Positions 1 through 8,692 of a DNA stretch of 64,000 nucleotides are shown piece after piece. The stretch is from positions 17,045-81,044 of the forward strand of contig NZ_JABFNS010000020.1 of NCBI RefSeq assembly GCF_013116825.1. The letters are read 5' to 3'. The notes below the pieces were generated by a model. It did not search any database. It was not told the origin of the DNA and saw only the letters and a program-made list of their open reading frames with translations. The translations under genes were made by a program, and so were the position numbers. Positions within the stretch are counted from its first letter, which is position 1, and each line of letters begins with the position of its first letter. This stretch comes from Myxococcus xanthus. GTDB lineage: Bacteria > Myxococcota > Myxococcia > Myxococcales > Myxococcaceae.

Positions 1-1
1 C

Positions 2-712
2 GGCCATGAGCGCGGCGCCTTCACCGACGCGCGAACCGCCCGCCGCGGCCTGGTGGAGGTGGCCGCGGGCGGCGTGCTCTTCCTGGACGAGGTGGGCGAG
101 TTGCCGCTGCAGCTCCAGGCCAAGCTGCTCACCTTCCTGGACAAGGGCGCCTTCCGCCGCCTGGGCGGCACCGCCGAGCTGAGCAGCAGCGCGCGCGTGG
201 TGACGGCCACCAACCGCGACCTGACCAAGGAGGTGGCCGAGGGCCGCTTCCGCGAGGACCTCTACTTCCGCCTGAGCGTCTTCCGGGTGGACATTCCGCC
301 GCTGCGCGAGCGCCGCGAGGACCTGTTGCCCCTGGCGCAGTCCCTGGTGGCGGAGCTGGGCGCCGAACTGGGGCGCCGGCCCGTGAGCTTCTCCAGCGCC
401 GCGCGCGCCCGGCTGGAGCGCTACCCGTTCCCCGGCAACGTCCGTGAGCTGCGCAACGTGCTCGAGCGGGCCCTGGTGCTGGAGGCCGGCCCCGAACTGG
501 AGCTCTCCTCCCTGGAGCCGCAGGGCACCAGCGTCCCGCCTGACGTGGACCCCGACGCGTTCGTCGTCTCCGGGCCTCCGCGCCCCTTGCAGGACGTGGA
601 GCGGTTGTACGTCCGGCACGTCCTCGCCCGCTTGGATGGGCGCCGGATGGAGGCCGCCCGGGTGCTGGGGCTCTCCTATCCCACCTTCCTCCGCCGGCTC
701 GAGGAGGAGTAG
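2..712 (+). CDS. Sigma-54 enhancer-binding protein (NtrC family), 5' part outside window
   Basis: Only the C-terminal 236 residues are present; the reading frame is open through the left edge (codons from base 2). It begins at the sigma-54 contact loop, here GAFTDA (bases 14-31) rather than the usual GAFTGA. Walker B GGVLFLDEVGE follows, then the sensor and arginine-finger region FREDLYFRLSVF, and a Fis-type helix-turn-helix ending in LSYPTFLRRLEEE. This is the family architecture: an AAA+ ATPase that remodels sigma-54 holoenzyme from an upstream site. The sensory N-terminus is not visible, so the signal is unknown. It ends at a good terminator, and 130 bases later lies a sigma-54 promoter for the SulP/carbonic anhydrase pair, which makes that pair a likely target (inference). 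A GTG at 53 is internal, not the start. Confidence 0.93.
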   Translation, partial: GHERGAFTDARTARRGLVEVAAGGVLFLDEVGELPLQLQAKLLTFLDKGAFRRLGGTAELSSSARVVTATNRDLTKEVAEGRFREDLYFRLSVFRVDIPPLRERREDLLPLAQSLVAELGAELGRRPVSFSSAARARLERYPFPGNVRELRNVLERALVLEAGPELELSSLEPQGTSVPPDVDPDAFVVSGPPRPLQDVERLYVRHVLARLDGRRMEAARVLGLSYPTFLRRLEEE

Positions 713-731
713 GCGAGGGCGCTGCAAGATT

Positions 732-759
732 CTTGAGGTCAGCGGCCTCAAGGATTTTT
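732..759 (+). terminator. Rho-independent terminator after the sigma-54 activator gene
   Basis: A perfect 7-bp stem (cttgagg/cctcaag) with a 7-base loop is followed by ga and five T. It lies 20 bases after the stop codon of the activator gene. Confidence 0.75.
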
Positions 760-782
760 AAGTCTGGATTCGGGACTTAAAA
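756..782. promoter_or_regulatory. 9-bp inverted repeat, candidate upstream activator site
   Basis: Arms ttttaagtc (756-764) and gacttaaaa (774-782) are perfect complements with a 9-base spacer, AT-rich in a GC-rich genome. The centre lies about 75 bases upstream of the -24 element of the sigma-54 promoter, the usual range for an enhancer-binding-protein site. It could instead form a second hairpin of the terminator whose T-run it overlaps. Confidence 0.45.
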
Positions 783-844
783 TCGTTTTCATATTCCCAA
801 CCGCAATCATCTTGCGTTCCCTCTGAGCCTGTCGGAAGGCGGAC

Positions 845-858
845 GGCACGCGCTTTGC
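845..858 (+). promoter_or_regulatory. Sigma-54 (-24/-12) promoter of the SulP/carbonic anhydrase operon
   Basis: The sequence GGCACG-cgct-TTGC gives GG at 845-846 and GC at 857-858 with exactly 10 bases between them, matching the core of the sigma-54 consensus TGGCACG-N4-TTGCA except at the two outermost bases. Predicted transcription start is near 870, about 48 bases before the ATG of the SulP gene. The upstream neighbour encodes a sigma-54 activator. Confidence 0.72.
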
Positions 859-917
859 GGAGGGCCTCCACGTGAATCAGCGCACGCGGCAGTCGCGGCG
901 ACTTGTGTGGAGGTGTG

Positions 918-2465
918 ATGTCGACTTCGAAGAGTCCTGAGGGCGTTGCTTCCCCCTGGAAGGCGCTGGCCACGGACCTGCCTTCTTCCCTGGTAGTGTT
1001 CCTGGTGGCGTTGCCGTTGTGTATGGGAATCGCGCTGGCTTCAGGCGCGCCCATCGTCAGCGGGCTCATCGCGGGTGTGATTGGCGGCATCGTGGTGGGG
1101 CTCTTTGGAGGCGTGCCCCTCCAGGTGAGCGGTCCCGCGGCCGGCCTCGCGGTCATGGTGTTTGGCTTCATCCAGCAGATGGGCCTGGCGATGACGTGCG
1201 CGGCGGTGGCCGTCGCGGGCGTGGTGCAGATGATTCTCGGTGGGTTGAAGGTGGCGCGCGGCGCGCTGGCCATCTCTCCCGCCGTCATCCACGGGATGAT
1301 GGCTGGCATCGGCATCCTCATCGTCCTGGGGCAGGTCCACATCGTGATGGGCGGCGCGCCGCAGTCGAGCGCGTGGCAGAACGTGAAGGAGCTGCCGGGG
1401 CAGATTGCGGACCTTCATGGCGCCGCGACGCTGCTGGGCCTGCTGACCATTGGCCTGATGGTGGCGTGGCAGTTCGTTCCCGGGAAGTTGAAGAAGGTCC
1501 CAGGTCCGCTCGTGGCCGTGGTGAGCGCCACCGCGGCGGCGACCTTCATGGGCGCCGATGTGGCCCGGGTGGAGCTGCCGGAGAACATCTTCTCCAGCAT
1601 CCAGTTGCCCACCTTCCCGAAGGGCGACTGGGTCACCTTTGGCACGGCGGTGCTGTCGCTGGCGCTGGTCGCGAGCGCGGAGTCGCTCTTGAGCGCGGTG
1701 GCCACGGACAAGATGCACACGGGCCCCCGCGCGAACCTGGACCGCGAGCTCTTCGGTCAGGGCCTGGCGAACACGATTTCGGGCATGGCGGGCGGCCTGC
1801 CCATCACCGGCGTCATCGTCCGCAGCGCCACCAACATCACCGCCGGCGCGAAGACGCGGCTGTCGGGCACGCTGCACGGCGTGTGGCTGCTCCTGTTCAT
1901 CACGTTGCTGGGCTCGGTGGCGGGGCTCGTCCCCCTCACCGTGCTGGCGGGTCTGCTCGTCTTCGTCGGCGCCAAGCTGGTGAACGTGCACCACATCCGT
2001 GAGCTCCAGAAGCGAGGGGAGCTGGCCGTGTACCTGGTGACGGTGGCCGGCGTGGTGGGCGTCAACCTGCTGGCCGGTATCGGCATGGGCCTGGCGTTCG
2101 CGGTGCTGCGCCTGCTGTGGCACCTGGGCACCGTCAAGGTGGACGTGCACCAGCAGGCGCATGCGTCCTATCTGGTTCGAATCTCGGGCGCGCTGACGTT
2201 CGTCGGCGTCCCCAAGCTGTCCACCGCGCTGGCGCAGGTGCCGTCGGGCTCCAAGGTGGAGCTGGACCTGGCCGTGCAGACGCTGGACCACTCCGGGCAC
2301 GAAGCCCTGGAGAGCTGGTGTGACACGCATCGCAAGACGGGTGGCTCGGTGTTCGCCGAGTCGCTCGAAGACGTCTGGAGCCGCAAGGGCACGGTGAAGC
2401 CGAGCAGCCCCGTGGTCGTTGACGGTCCCAATCACAACTCGCTTGTCTCTGGAGGTGCGCAGTGA
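918..2465 (+). CDS. SulP-family inorganic anion (probably bicarbonate) transporter with C-terminal STAS-like domain
   Basis: The 515-residue product begins with hydrophobic helices typical of SulP proteins (ATDLPSSLVVFLVALPLCMGIA) and has the family signature region GLANTISGMAGGLPITGV near residue 285. About ten or more membrane segments run to residue 420. The last 90 residues, from about YLVRISGALTFVGVPKL, look like a STAS domain. I chose the ATG at 918, preceded by gtggaggtg, over an in-frame TTG at 903. The stop overlaps the GTG start of a beta-carbonic anhydrase gene. SulP genes next to or fused with carbonic anhydrase are generally taken as bicarbonate or carbonate transporters, so bicarbonate is the best substrate guess; sulfate is the alternative. 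It is probably driven by the sigma-54 promoter at 845-858. Confidence 0.9.
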   Translation: MSTSKSPEGVASPWKALATDLPSSLVVFLVALPLCMGIALASGAPIVSGLIAGVIGGIVVGLFGGVPLQVSGPAAGLAVMVFGFIQQMGLAMTCAAVAVAGVVQMILGGLKVARGALAISPAVIHGMMAGIGILIVLGQVHIVMGGAPQSSAWQNVKELPGQIADLHGAATLLGLLTIGLMVAWQFVPGKLKKVPGPLVAVVSATAAATFMGADVARVELPENIFSSIQLPTFPKGDWVTFGTAVLSLALVASAESLLSAVATDKMHTGPRANLDRELFGQGLANTISGMAGGLPITGVIVRSATNITAGAKTRLSGTLHGVWLLLFITLLGSVAGLVPLTVLAGLLVFVGAKLVNVHHIRELQKRGELAVYLVTVAGVVGVNLLAGIGMGLAFAVLRLLWHLGTVKVDVHQQAHASYLVRISGALTFVGVPKLSTALAQVPSGSKVELDLAVQTLDHSGHEALESWCDTHRKTGGSVFAESLEDVWSRKGTVKPSSPVVVDGPNHNSLVSGGAQ

Positions 2466-3202
2466 GGAAGCTCATTCGCGGTCTGTTGGATTTTCAGCTC
2501 AACGCCCGTTCCAGCTACCGGGAGAAGTTCGCGTTGCTGGCGCAGGAGCAGAAGCCGGATTGCCTCTTCATCGCCTGCGCGGACAGCCGCGTGGTGCCCA
2601 ACCTGCTCGTGTCCACGGACCCGGGCGACCTGTTCGTGGTCCGCAACGTCGGCAACATGGTGGCGCCGTCGGATTCGAAAGGGCAGTCCACGGGCGACCA
2701 GTCCGAGGCGGCCGCGCTGGAGTTCTCGCTCCGCAACCTGCCGGTGGAGGACATCGTCGTGTGCGGCCACTCGAACTGCGGCGCGATGAAGGCCATCCTC
2801 GCTGGCGGCGTGGGGCCTGAGAACCCGAACCTCAAGGGCTGGCTCGAGCACGGCAAGGACGCGCTCCAGCGGATGAATGCGAACCCGACGCTGGGGGAGG
2901 GCCGGTCGGATTACGATCGCCTGTCCCAGAACAACGTGCTGGTGCAGATGGAGCACATCTCCACCTATCCGTGGGTGAAGGAGCGTCTCGACGCGGGCAC
3001 CCTGCGGCTGCACGGCTGGTGGTTTGACATCGCCACCGCGCAGGTCCACGCCTGGCGCCCGTTGCTGGGCCGCTTCGTCCCCATGGACGAACTGGTGGGC
3101 GAGATTCTGCTGCGCGAGCTGGGCGCGGACACCCACGCCCCCGGCGCGCTCGCCAACGGCAACGGTGCTCAGCGCATGTCGGTGGTGGCCAGCGCGCAGT
3201 AG
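2462..3202 (+). CDS. Beta-class carbonic anhydrase
   Basis: It interconverts CO2 and bicarbonate. Zinc ligands and catalytic dyad are visible: Cys39-x-Asp41-x-Arg43 in CADSRV, then His103 and Cys106 in CGHSNCGAMKA. The length of 246 residues is normal for the family and there is no signal peptide, so it should be cytoplasmic. The GTG start overlaps the SulP stop (GTGA, 2462-2465), which implies translational coupling. A transporter plus hydratase in one operon suggests import of bicarbonate followed by supply to carboxylases, or pH homeostasis. The gene ends just before a long hairpin. Confidence 0.95.
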   Translation: MRKLIRGLLDFQLNARSSYREKFALLAQEQKPDCLFIACADSRVVPNLLVSTDPGDLFVVRNVGNMVAPSDSKGQSTGDQSEAAALEFSLRNLPVEDIVVCGHSNCGAMKAILAGGVGPENPNLKGWLEHGKDALQRMNANPTLGEGRSDYDRLSQNNVLVQMEHISTYPWVKERLDAGTLRLHGWWFDIATAQVHAWRPLLGRFVPMDELVGEILLRELGADTHAPGALANGNGAQRMSVVASAQ

Positions 3203-3220
3203 CCCGGTGGAAGCAGGCAA

Positions 3221-3255
3221 CCAGGGGAGCGGCTCGAATCGAGCCATTCTCCTGG
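3221..3255 (+). terminator. Hairpin after the carbonic anhydrase gene
   Basis: An inner stem ggctcg/cgagcc (3231-3245) with an aat loop sits inside an outer ccagg...cctgg pairing. There is no clear T-run, so termination is likely but not certain; some transcription may continue into the TSUP gene. Confidence 0.45.
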
Positions 3256-3298
3256 TGGCCAAAGGCCGGTGAGGGGGAGAGGATGGGGAGCAGCTTCG

Positions 3299-4141
3299 AT
3301 GACTCCCTTCCTCTTCATGCTCGTCGTCCTGGGGTTTTCCGTGGGTGCGGGACTGTTGGGTTCGTTGCTGGGTATCGGCGGCGGGCTCATCCTGATTCCC
3401 GTGCTCACGTTGCTCCTGAAAGTGGACATCCAGTACGCGGTGGGGGCGTCCATCGTCTCCGTCATCGCCACGTCCAGCGGCGCGGCGGCGGCCTACGTGC
3501 GCGACCGGATGGCCAACACCCGCGTGGCCATGTTCCTGGAGCTGGCGACCACCGCGGGCGCGCTCAGCGGCGCGTACATGTCCGGGCTGGTGGGTGGGCG
3601 CGGCGTGTACCTCGTCTTTGGCGGCGTCATGGCGTGGTCGGCGCTGGTGATGCTGCGGCGGATGCGGGCGAGCGCCGAGGCGCCGGTGCCCGCGGACGCG
3701 CTGGCGGACCGGCTGGCGCTGCACGGCAGCTACTGGGATGAGTCGCAGGGCCGTGAGGTGTCCTACCGCGTCACGCGGCCACTGACGGGATTGGGGCTGA
3801 TGTACGTGGCGGGCACGGTGAGCGGCATGCTGGGCATCGGCTCGGGCGCGCTCAAGGTGCCGGCCATGGACCTGGCCATGCGGCTGCCGCTGAAGGTGTC
3901 CACGGCCACCAGCAACTTCATGATTGGCGTGACGGCGGCGGCCAGCGCGGGCGTCTACTTCGCGCGCGGCAACATCGACCCGTTCATCGCGGGGCCGGTG
4001 TGCGTGGGCGTCACGCTGGGCGCGTGGCTGGGCTCGCGCCACCTGATGGCCCGGGTGAACAGCACGTGGCTGCGCGCGCTCTTCGTGGGCGTGCTGCTGT
4101 GGGTGGCCTTGGAGATGCTGCGCAAGGGGTGGGCGTCATGA
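3299..4141 (+). CDS. TauE/SafE (TSUP) family membrane permease
   Basis: The 280-residue hydrophobic protein has the duplicated TSUP pattern: GLLGSLLGIGGGLILIPVL near the N-terminus and GTVSGMLGIGSGALKVPAM after the midpoint, each the start of a four-helix half. TSUP proteins move sulfite, sulfoacetate, sulfolactate or other small organosulfur anions; the substrate cannot be read from sequence. The ATG at 3299 is preceded at 3284-3289 by ggggag, so I prefer it to the upstream in-frame GTG at 3269. It overlaps the next gene by ATGA, a common TSUP-DUF1634 arrangement. Proximity to a SulP transporter suggests an anion-handling locus, but co-regulation is not shown. Confidence 0.88.
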   Translation: MTPFLFMLVVLGFSVGAGLLGSLLGIGGGLILIPVLTLLLKVDIQYAVGASIVSVIATSSGAAAAYVRDRMANTRVAMFLELATTAGALSGAYMSGLVGGRGVYLVFGGVMAWSALVMLRRMRASAEAPVPADALADRLALHGSYWDESQGREVSYRVTRPLTGLGLMYVAGTVSGMLGIGSGALKVPAMDLAMRLPLKVSTATSNFMIGVTAAASAGVYFARGNIDPFIAGPVCVGVTLGAWLGSRHLMARVNSTWLRALFVGVLLWVALEMLRKGWAS

Positions 4142-4590
4142 GCGAGGCACCGACGCCGGAGCCGCGAAGCCCCGAGGCCGCCGCCGCGGTGGTGCAGGAC
4201 GGCGAGGACGCTTCGCTGCTCCATCCGGAGCAGCTCATCAGTGACTTGCTGCGGTACGGCGTGGCCGCCAGCCTGGCGTTGGTGACGCTGGGCACCGTGG
4301 TGACCTTCTTCCGCCACCCGGACTACCTCGTCTCGTCCGAGGCGCTGCTGCGCCTCACCTCGCCGCACCCGGTGCCGCACACCCTGGGGGACGTCGTGGC
4401 GGGGGCGCTGGCCGCCCGGGGCCAGGCGTTCGTCATGGCGGGACTGCTGGTGATGATGGCCGTGCCGGTGATGCGGGTGGCCCTGTCGCTGCTCATCTTC
4501 CGCCAGCAGAAGGACCGGCTCTACGTGGGAATCACCGCCACGGTGCTGGCGATGCTCGTCCTGTCCTTCCTGCTGGGCGCGGCGCACTGA
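4138..4590 (+). CDS. DUF1634 family small membrane protein
   Basis: The 150-residue product has an acidic N-terminal tail of about 35 residues followed by three hydrophobic segments: LLRYGVAASLALVTLG, a segment around GQAFVMAGLLVMMAVPV, and a last one ending the protein (YVGITATVLAMLVLSFLLG). The pattern ISDLLRYGVAAS followed by three helices is typical of DUF1634, which usually sits directly beside TauE/SafE permeases and is presumed to be an accessory subunit of unknown role. Its ATG overlaps the TSUP stop codon, so the two are very likely co-translated. It is convergent with the sixA-like gene only 6 bases away. Confidence 0.8.
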   Translation: MSEAPTPEPRSPEAAAAVVQDGEDASLLHPEQLISDLLRYGVAASLALVTLGTVVTFFRHPDYLVSSEALLRLTSPHPVPHTLGDVVAGALAARGQAFVMAGLLVMMAVPVMRVALSLLIFRQQKDRLYVGITATVLAMLVLSFLLGAAH

Positions 4591-4596
4591 GGCGCG

Positions 4597-5091
4597 TCAG
4601 CGCAGGTCGCCGGGGCGCTTCACGGGCTTGCCCGGCGTGGCCCACCACGCGAGCGTGAAGCCGCCGTTCTTCAGGGGATGGAGCGCCAGCGCCGCGCCCT
4701 TGCGCAGCTTGTCCGGCAGCTCATGCTCCAGGGCGCGAATGGCCGCGCGCTCCAGCGAGGGGTTGTGGCCCACCAGGGCCCAGCCCGCGCCGCGCTCGCG
4801 GCCCAGGTCGACGATGCGCTTGTGCGCGCCGCGCTGGGGCAGCAGGGCGGGGTGGACCTCCACGCCGGACACGCCGAAGGCCTCGGCGAGCAGCTCCGCC
4901 GTCTGGACGGCGCGCACCAGCGGACTGGTGATGATGCCGCGCAGGGGCGTGAGGCGTGCCAGCTTGCGTGCGTGGTGGCGGAAGGCCGCGCGACCTTCCG
5001 GAGTGAGGGCGCGCGCCTCATCGCCCAGGACGTGAGAGTCCTCCGCGACGGCGTGGCGGATGAACAGCAGCGGCAGCTCGCGTGCAGACAT
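4597..5091 (-). CDS. sixA: SixA-type phosphohistidine phosphatase
   Basis: This is a 164-residue histidine-phosphatase-superfamily protein, the size of SixA (about 160 residues). The catalytic RHA motif gives Arg12-His13 (LLFIRHAVAED), a second arginine lies in SPLVRAVQTAELL (Arg60), and the second catalytic histidine is in LVGHNPSLE (His109). SixA enzymes dephosphorylate histidine residues of phosphotransfer proteins such as PTS or Hpt domains. The family assignment is secure; the partner is unknown. A PhoR-like kinase lies about 1 kb upstream on the same strand, but there is no direct evidence that it is the target. The ATG is at 5091. Confidence 0.85.
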   Translation of the reverse strand: MSARELPLLFIRHAVAEDSHVLGDEARALTPEGRAAFRHHARKLARLTPLRGIITSPLVRAVQTAELLAEAFGVSGVEVHPALLPQRGAHKRIVDLGRERGAGWALVGHNPSLERAAIRALEHELPDKLRKGAALALHPLKNGGFTLAWWATPGKPVKRPGDLR

Positions 5092-5150
5092 GGTGAGCGC
5101 CGTGAATCACTCCGGGCGTCCCCGCGCAAGCAACGGACTGGCGACAACGT

Positions 5151-6101
5151 CTACCCTTCGAAATCGTTGAGCGCGTCCAGGGGCAGCGGCGCCGCGCCCG
5201 TCACGGTTCCGTCCAGGTCCGTGGGCAACGAGGCGGGGTCGACCTCCGGGGAGGGACGACTGTCCATGGGCGTGGCCGCGGCGCGCGAGGCGGCCCCTGG
5301 CGGTGGGCGGAGCACCGGGCCCGGCGGTGGCAGGCCGGAGTGGCGCCGCGCGGCCTCCATCAGCGCGTTGTGGTGGCGGTAGCGCGCCTCCACCAGCTTG
5401 TGCACCAGGAGCGGTCCGCCGGGGACGCGGCGCGCGGTGAGGGCCTGGGTGGCCTTGCGCACCGGGTAGCGCACCCGGCGAATCTGCACCCGCCACCCCT
5501 TGGGCGTGAAGGTGAAGACGCCGTAGGCGGGGCGCAGGTCTCCATCCCGGGGGATGCCCGCGCTGGCCACGTCCGCGATGAGCATGCGGCCCACGCGGCG
5601 GCGGTAGGGGAAGTGCAGGTGCCCGAAGGCGCAGGCCGCCGCGTCCAGGTGGCTGAAGAAGCGGCGCACCGCGACGTCATCCAGCGTGGGGTCCAGCGAC
5701 TCCTCGAGGTTGCGCGGGTTGGCGTGGCAGACGAAGAGGTCCTGTCCCTTGCGCGGCGTGTAGCGCACGGAGAAGGGCAGGGCGCCCAGCTTCTCCAGCA
5801 GCGCGCCGCCCAGCTGGTCCCGCGTCCAGCGCAGCAGCTCCGTCTTCCAGTGGTCCTTCTCCCGGTAGGCGCCGCCCAGGTAGTTGCCCGCCAGGTAGCA
5901 GTCGGTGTTGCCCATCAGGACGGAGTCACACCGGTCGAAGAGCAGGTCCACCGTCTCCCGGGGATGGGCGCCACGCAGCGCCAGGTCTCCGGCCGCGACG
6001 ATGTAGTCGGGGGCCACAGAGCGGGCGATGTCCTCGAGGACGGCCTCGCAGGCGGGAAGATTGCCGTGGATGTCCGCGAGGATGGCGACCCGCATGGTCA
6101 C
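5151..6101 (-). CDS. Calcineurin-like metallophosphoesterase with proline-rich tail
   Basis: The N-terminal 200 residues form a YfcE/MJ0936-like phosphoesterase. Metal-binding motifs are ADIHGN (Asp10, His12), AAGD (Asp39), GNTD (a GNHD variant, Asn65), VCHANP and GHLH. The histidine to threonine change in GNTD is notable because that histidine usually contacts the scissile phosphate; some class members do carry it. The last 70 residues or so are proline/alanine-rich and acidic and match nothing I recognise. The substrate cannot be deduced. The start may be at 6101 or at the third codon (MRVAIL). It lies 6 bases after the histidine-kinase gene and is probably co-transcribed with it. Confidence 0.85.
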   Translation of the reverse strand: MTMRVAILADIHGNLPACEAVLEDIARSVAPDYIVAAGDLALRGAHPRETVDLLFDRCDSVLMGNTDCYLAGNYLGGAYREKDHWKTELLRWTRDQLGGALLEKLGALPFSVRYTPRKGQDLFVCHANPRNLEESLDPTLDDVAVRRFFSHLDAAACAFGHLHFPYRRRVGRMLIADVASAGIPRDGDLRPAYGVFTFTPKGWRVQIRRVRYPVRKATQALTARRVPGGPLLVHKLVEARYRHHNALMEAARRHSGLPPPGPVLRPPPGAASRAAATPMDSRPSPEVDPASLPTDLDGTVTGAAPLPLDALNDFEG

Positions 6102-6107
6102 TCCATC

Positions 6108-7469
<1,362 letters not shown>

Positions 7470-7482
7470 GGGCGGGGCGGCC

Positions 7483-8163
7483 TCACGGGGGGCTGAGCTT
7501 GTAGCCCACGCCGCGCACCGTCTCGATGATGTCCCCGGCGGGGCCCAGCTTCTCGCGCAGCCGCTTGATGTGCGTGTCCACGGTGCGGGTGTGGATCTCC
7601 GCCTGGATGCCCCAGACGTCCGACAGCAACACCTCGCGCGTCTGCACCCGGTCCGAGCGCTCCAGCAGCGTGCGCAGCAGGCGGAACTCCAGCGCGGTGA
7701 GGAGCACTTCCTCGCCCTTCACGCGCACCTGGTGGCGGGTGGTGTCCAGGCTGATGTCGCCGGAGGCGAGCACCGTGGAGGGACCGTCCTCCGCGTCCGC
7801 GCGGCGCAGCACGGCCTTGACGCGCAGGAGGAGCTCGCGGACGGAGAAGGGCTTCACCACGTAGTCGTCGGCGCCCAGCTCCAGGCCCTGCACCCGGTCG
7901 GACTCCTGGCCCTTCGCGCTGACGATGATGACGGACGCCTTGCGCAGCTCGGTGTCCGCCTTGAGCATGCGCAGCACCTCGCTGCCCGCCACGTCCGGCA
8001 GCATCAGGTCCAGCAGCACCAGGTCTGGCGGATGCGCGCGCGCCTTGGCGAGCCCGCTCGCGCCGGTGTTGGCCGTCTCCGTCTCGAAGCCCGCGGCCCG
8101 CAGGTTGTAGTCGACGAGGCCCGCCAGGTCCTGCTCGTCCTCGATAATCAGGATGCGCGACAT
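7483..8163 (-). CDS. OmpR/PhoB-family response regulator
   Basis: The 226-residue protein has an N-terminal receiver (acidic pocket IIEDEQD, phospho-acceptor aspartate in LVLLDLMLPD, switch lysine in YVVKPF) and a C-terminal winged helix (EFRLLRTLLERSDRVQTRE, then TVDTHIKRLREKLG). I set the start at the ATG at 8163, which has agaggg upstream and gives the normal N-terminus MSRILIIEDE; a start at 8220 would add 19 non-conserved residues and overlap the upstream gene. It is the first gene of the regulator-kinase-phosphoesterase set and presumably receives phosphate from the PhoR-like kinase next to it. Confidence 0.92.
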   Translation of the reverse strand: MSRILIIEDEQDLAGLVDYNLRAAGFETETANTGASGLAKARAHPPDLVLLDLMLPDVAGSEVLRMLKADTELRKASVIIVSAKGQESDRVQGLELGADDYVVKPFSVRELLLRVKAVLRRADAEDGPSTVLASGDISLDTTRHQVRVKGEEVLLTALEFRLLRTLLERSDRVQTREVLLSDVWGIQAEIHTRTVDTHIKRLREKLGPAGDIIETVRGVGYKLSPP

Positions 8164-8188
8164 GAAGCCCTCTCGAGTCCCTCCGCGC

Positions 8189-8692
8189 TCAGTGCGCGAT
8201 GGACGGATTGCAATCTCCACCGGTCAGCGTCAGGGGCGCGGCAATCACCGGGGCGTTGTCGCCCGCGTTGACCTCACGGAGGTAGTTGCACGAACTCCCC
8301 AGGAAGCCGGGCGGGGTCCCCGTGGTGATCGCCTCGATGACGAGCGCGTAATCTCGGCCCACCGGCACGTCCACCGCCAGCTCCAGGCTTCCTCCCGACT
8401 GGAGGGTCGCCAGGTCCACGGGGAAGCGGAGGGCCCTGCCCTCGCGCCCCTGGGCGTCCTTCAGCACCACCAGGTCGTCACGCCGCACCTGGGTGCCCAG
8501 GCACGTGCGCTGAATCTCGGTGCAACTGCGGCTGGAGCCTCGCGACACCACGGCCACCTGCAGGGCCTGGACGTCGTTGGCCACCGCGCGCTCCATCGTC
8601 AGGGCGAGCGGAAATCGGCCCGCGGGCTCGGCGTCAGGGCCGCACGCGCCAAGGCCGAGCAGCAATAGCGGGGACAGGAGGCGCAGGCTCAT
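8189..8692 (-). CDS. Hypothetical lipoprotein
   Basis: The 167-residue product starts with a lipoprotein signal peptide, LLSPLLLLGLGACGPD, with lipobox LGAC and acceptor Cys at residue 17. The mature part has four cysteines (in RSCTEIQRTC and SSCNYL, among others) and beta-rich, low-charge sequence, such as LQSGGSLELAVDVPVGRDYAL, suggesting a small all-beta exported domain. I do not recognise the family. Its ATG overlaps the stop of the upstream envelope gene (8689-8692), so the two are co-translated, and the response regulator starts 25 bases downstream. It may belong to the same transcription unit as the two-component genes. Confidence 0.75.
   Translation of the reverse strand: MSLRLLSPLLLLGLGACGPDAEPAGRFPLALTMERAVANDVQALQVAVVSRGSSRSCTEIQRTCLGTQVRRDDLVVLKDAQGREGRALRFPVDLATLQSGGSLELAVDVPVGRDYALVIEAITTGTPPGFLGSSCNYLREVNAGDNAPVIAAPLTLTGGDCNPSIAH

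Noticed and set aside
2174..2185. ggttcgaatctc, similar to the T-loop of a tRNA
   Set aside because: It lies inside the SulP reading frame, and no acceptor or anticodon stem can be paired around it.
8164..8220. Longer N-terminus for the PhoB-like regulator
   Set aside because: The extra 19 residues are not conserved in receiver domains and overlap the upstream lipoprotein gene. The ATG at 8163 has a good ribosome-binding site.
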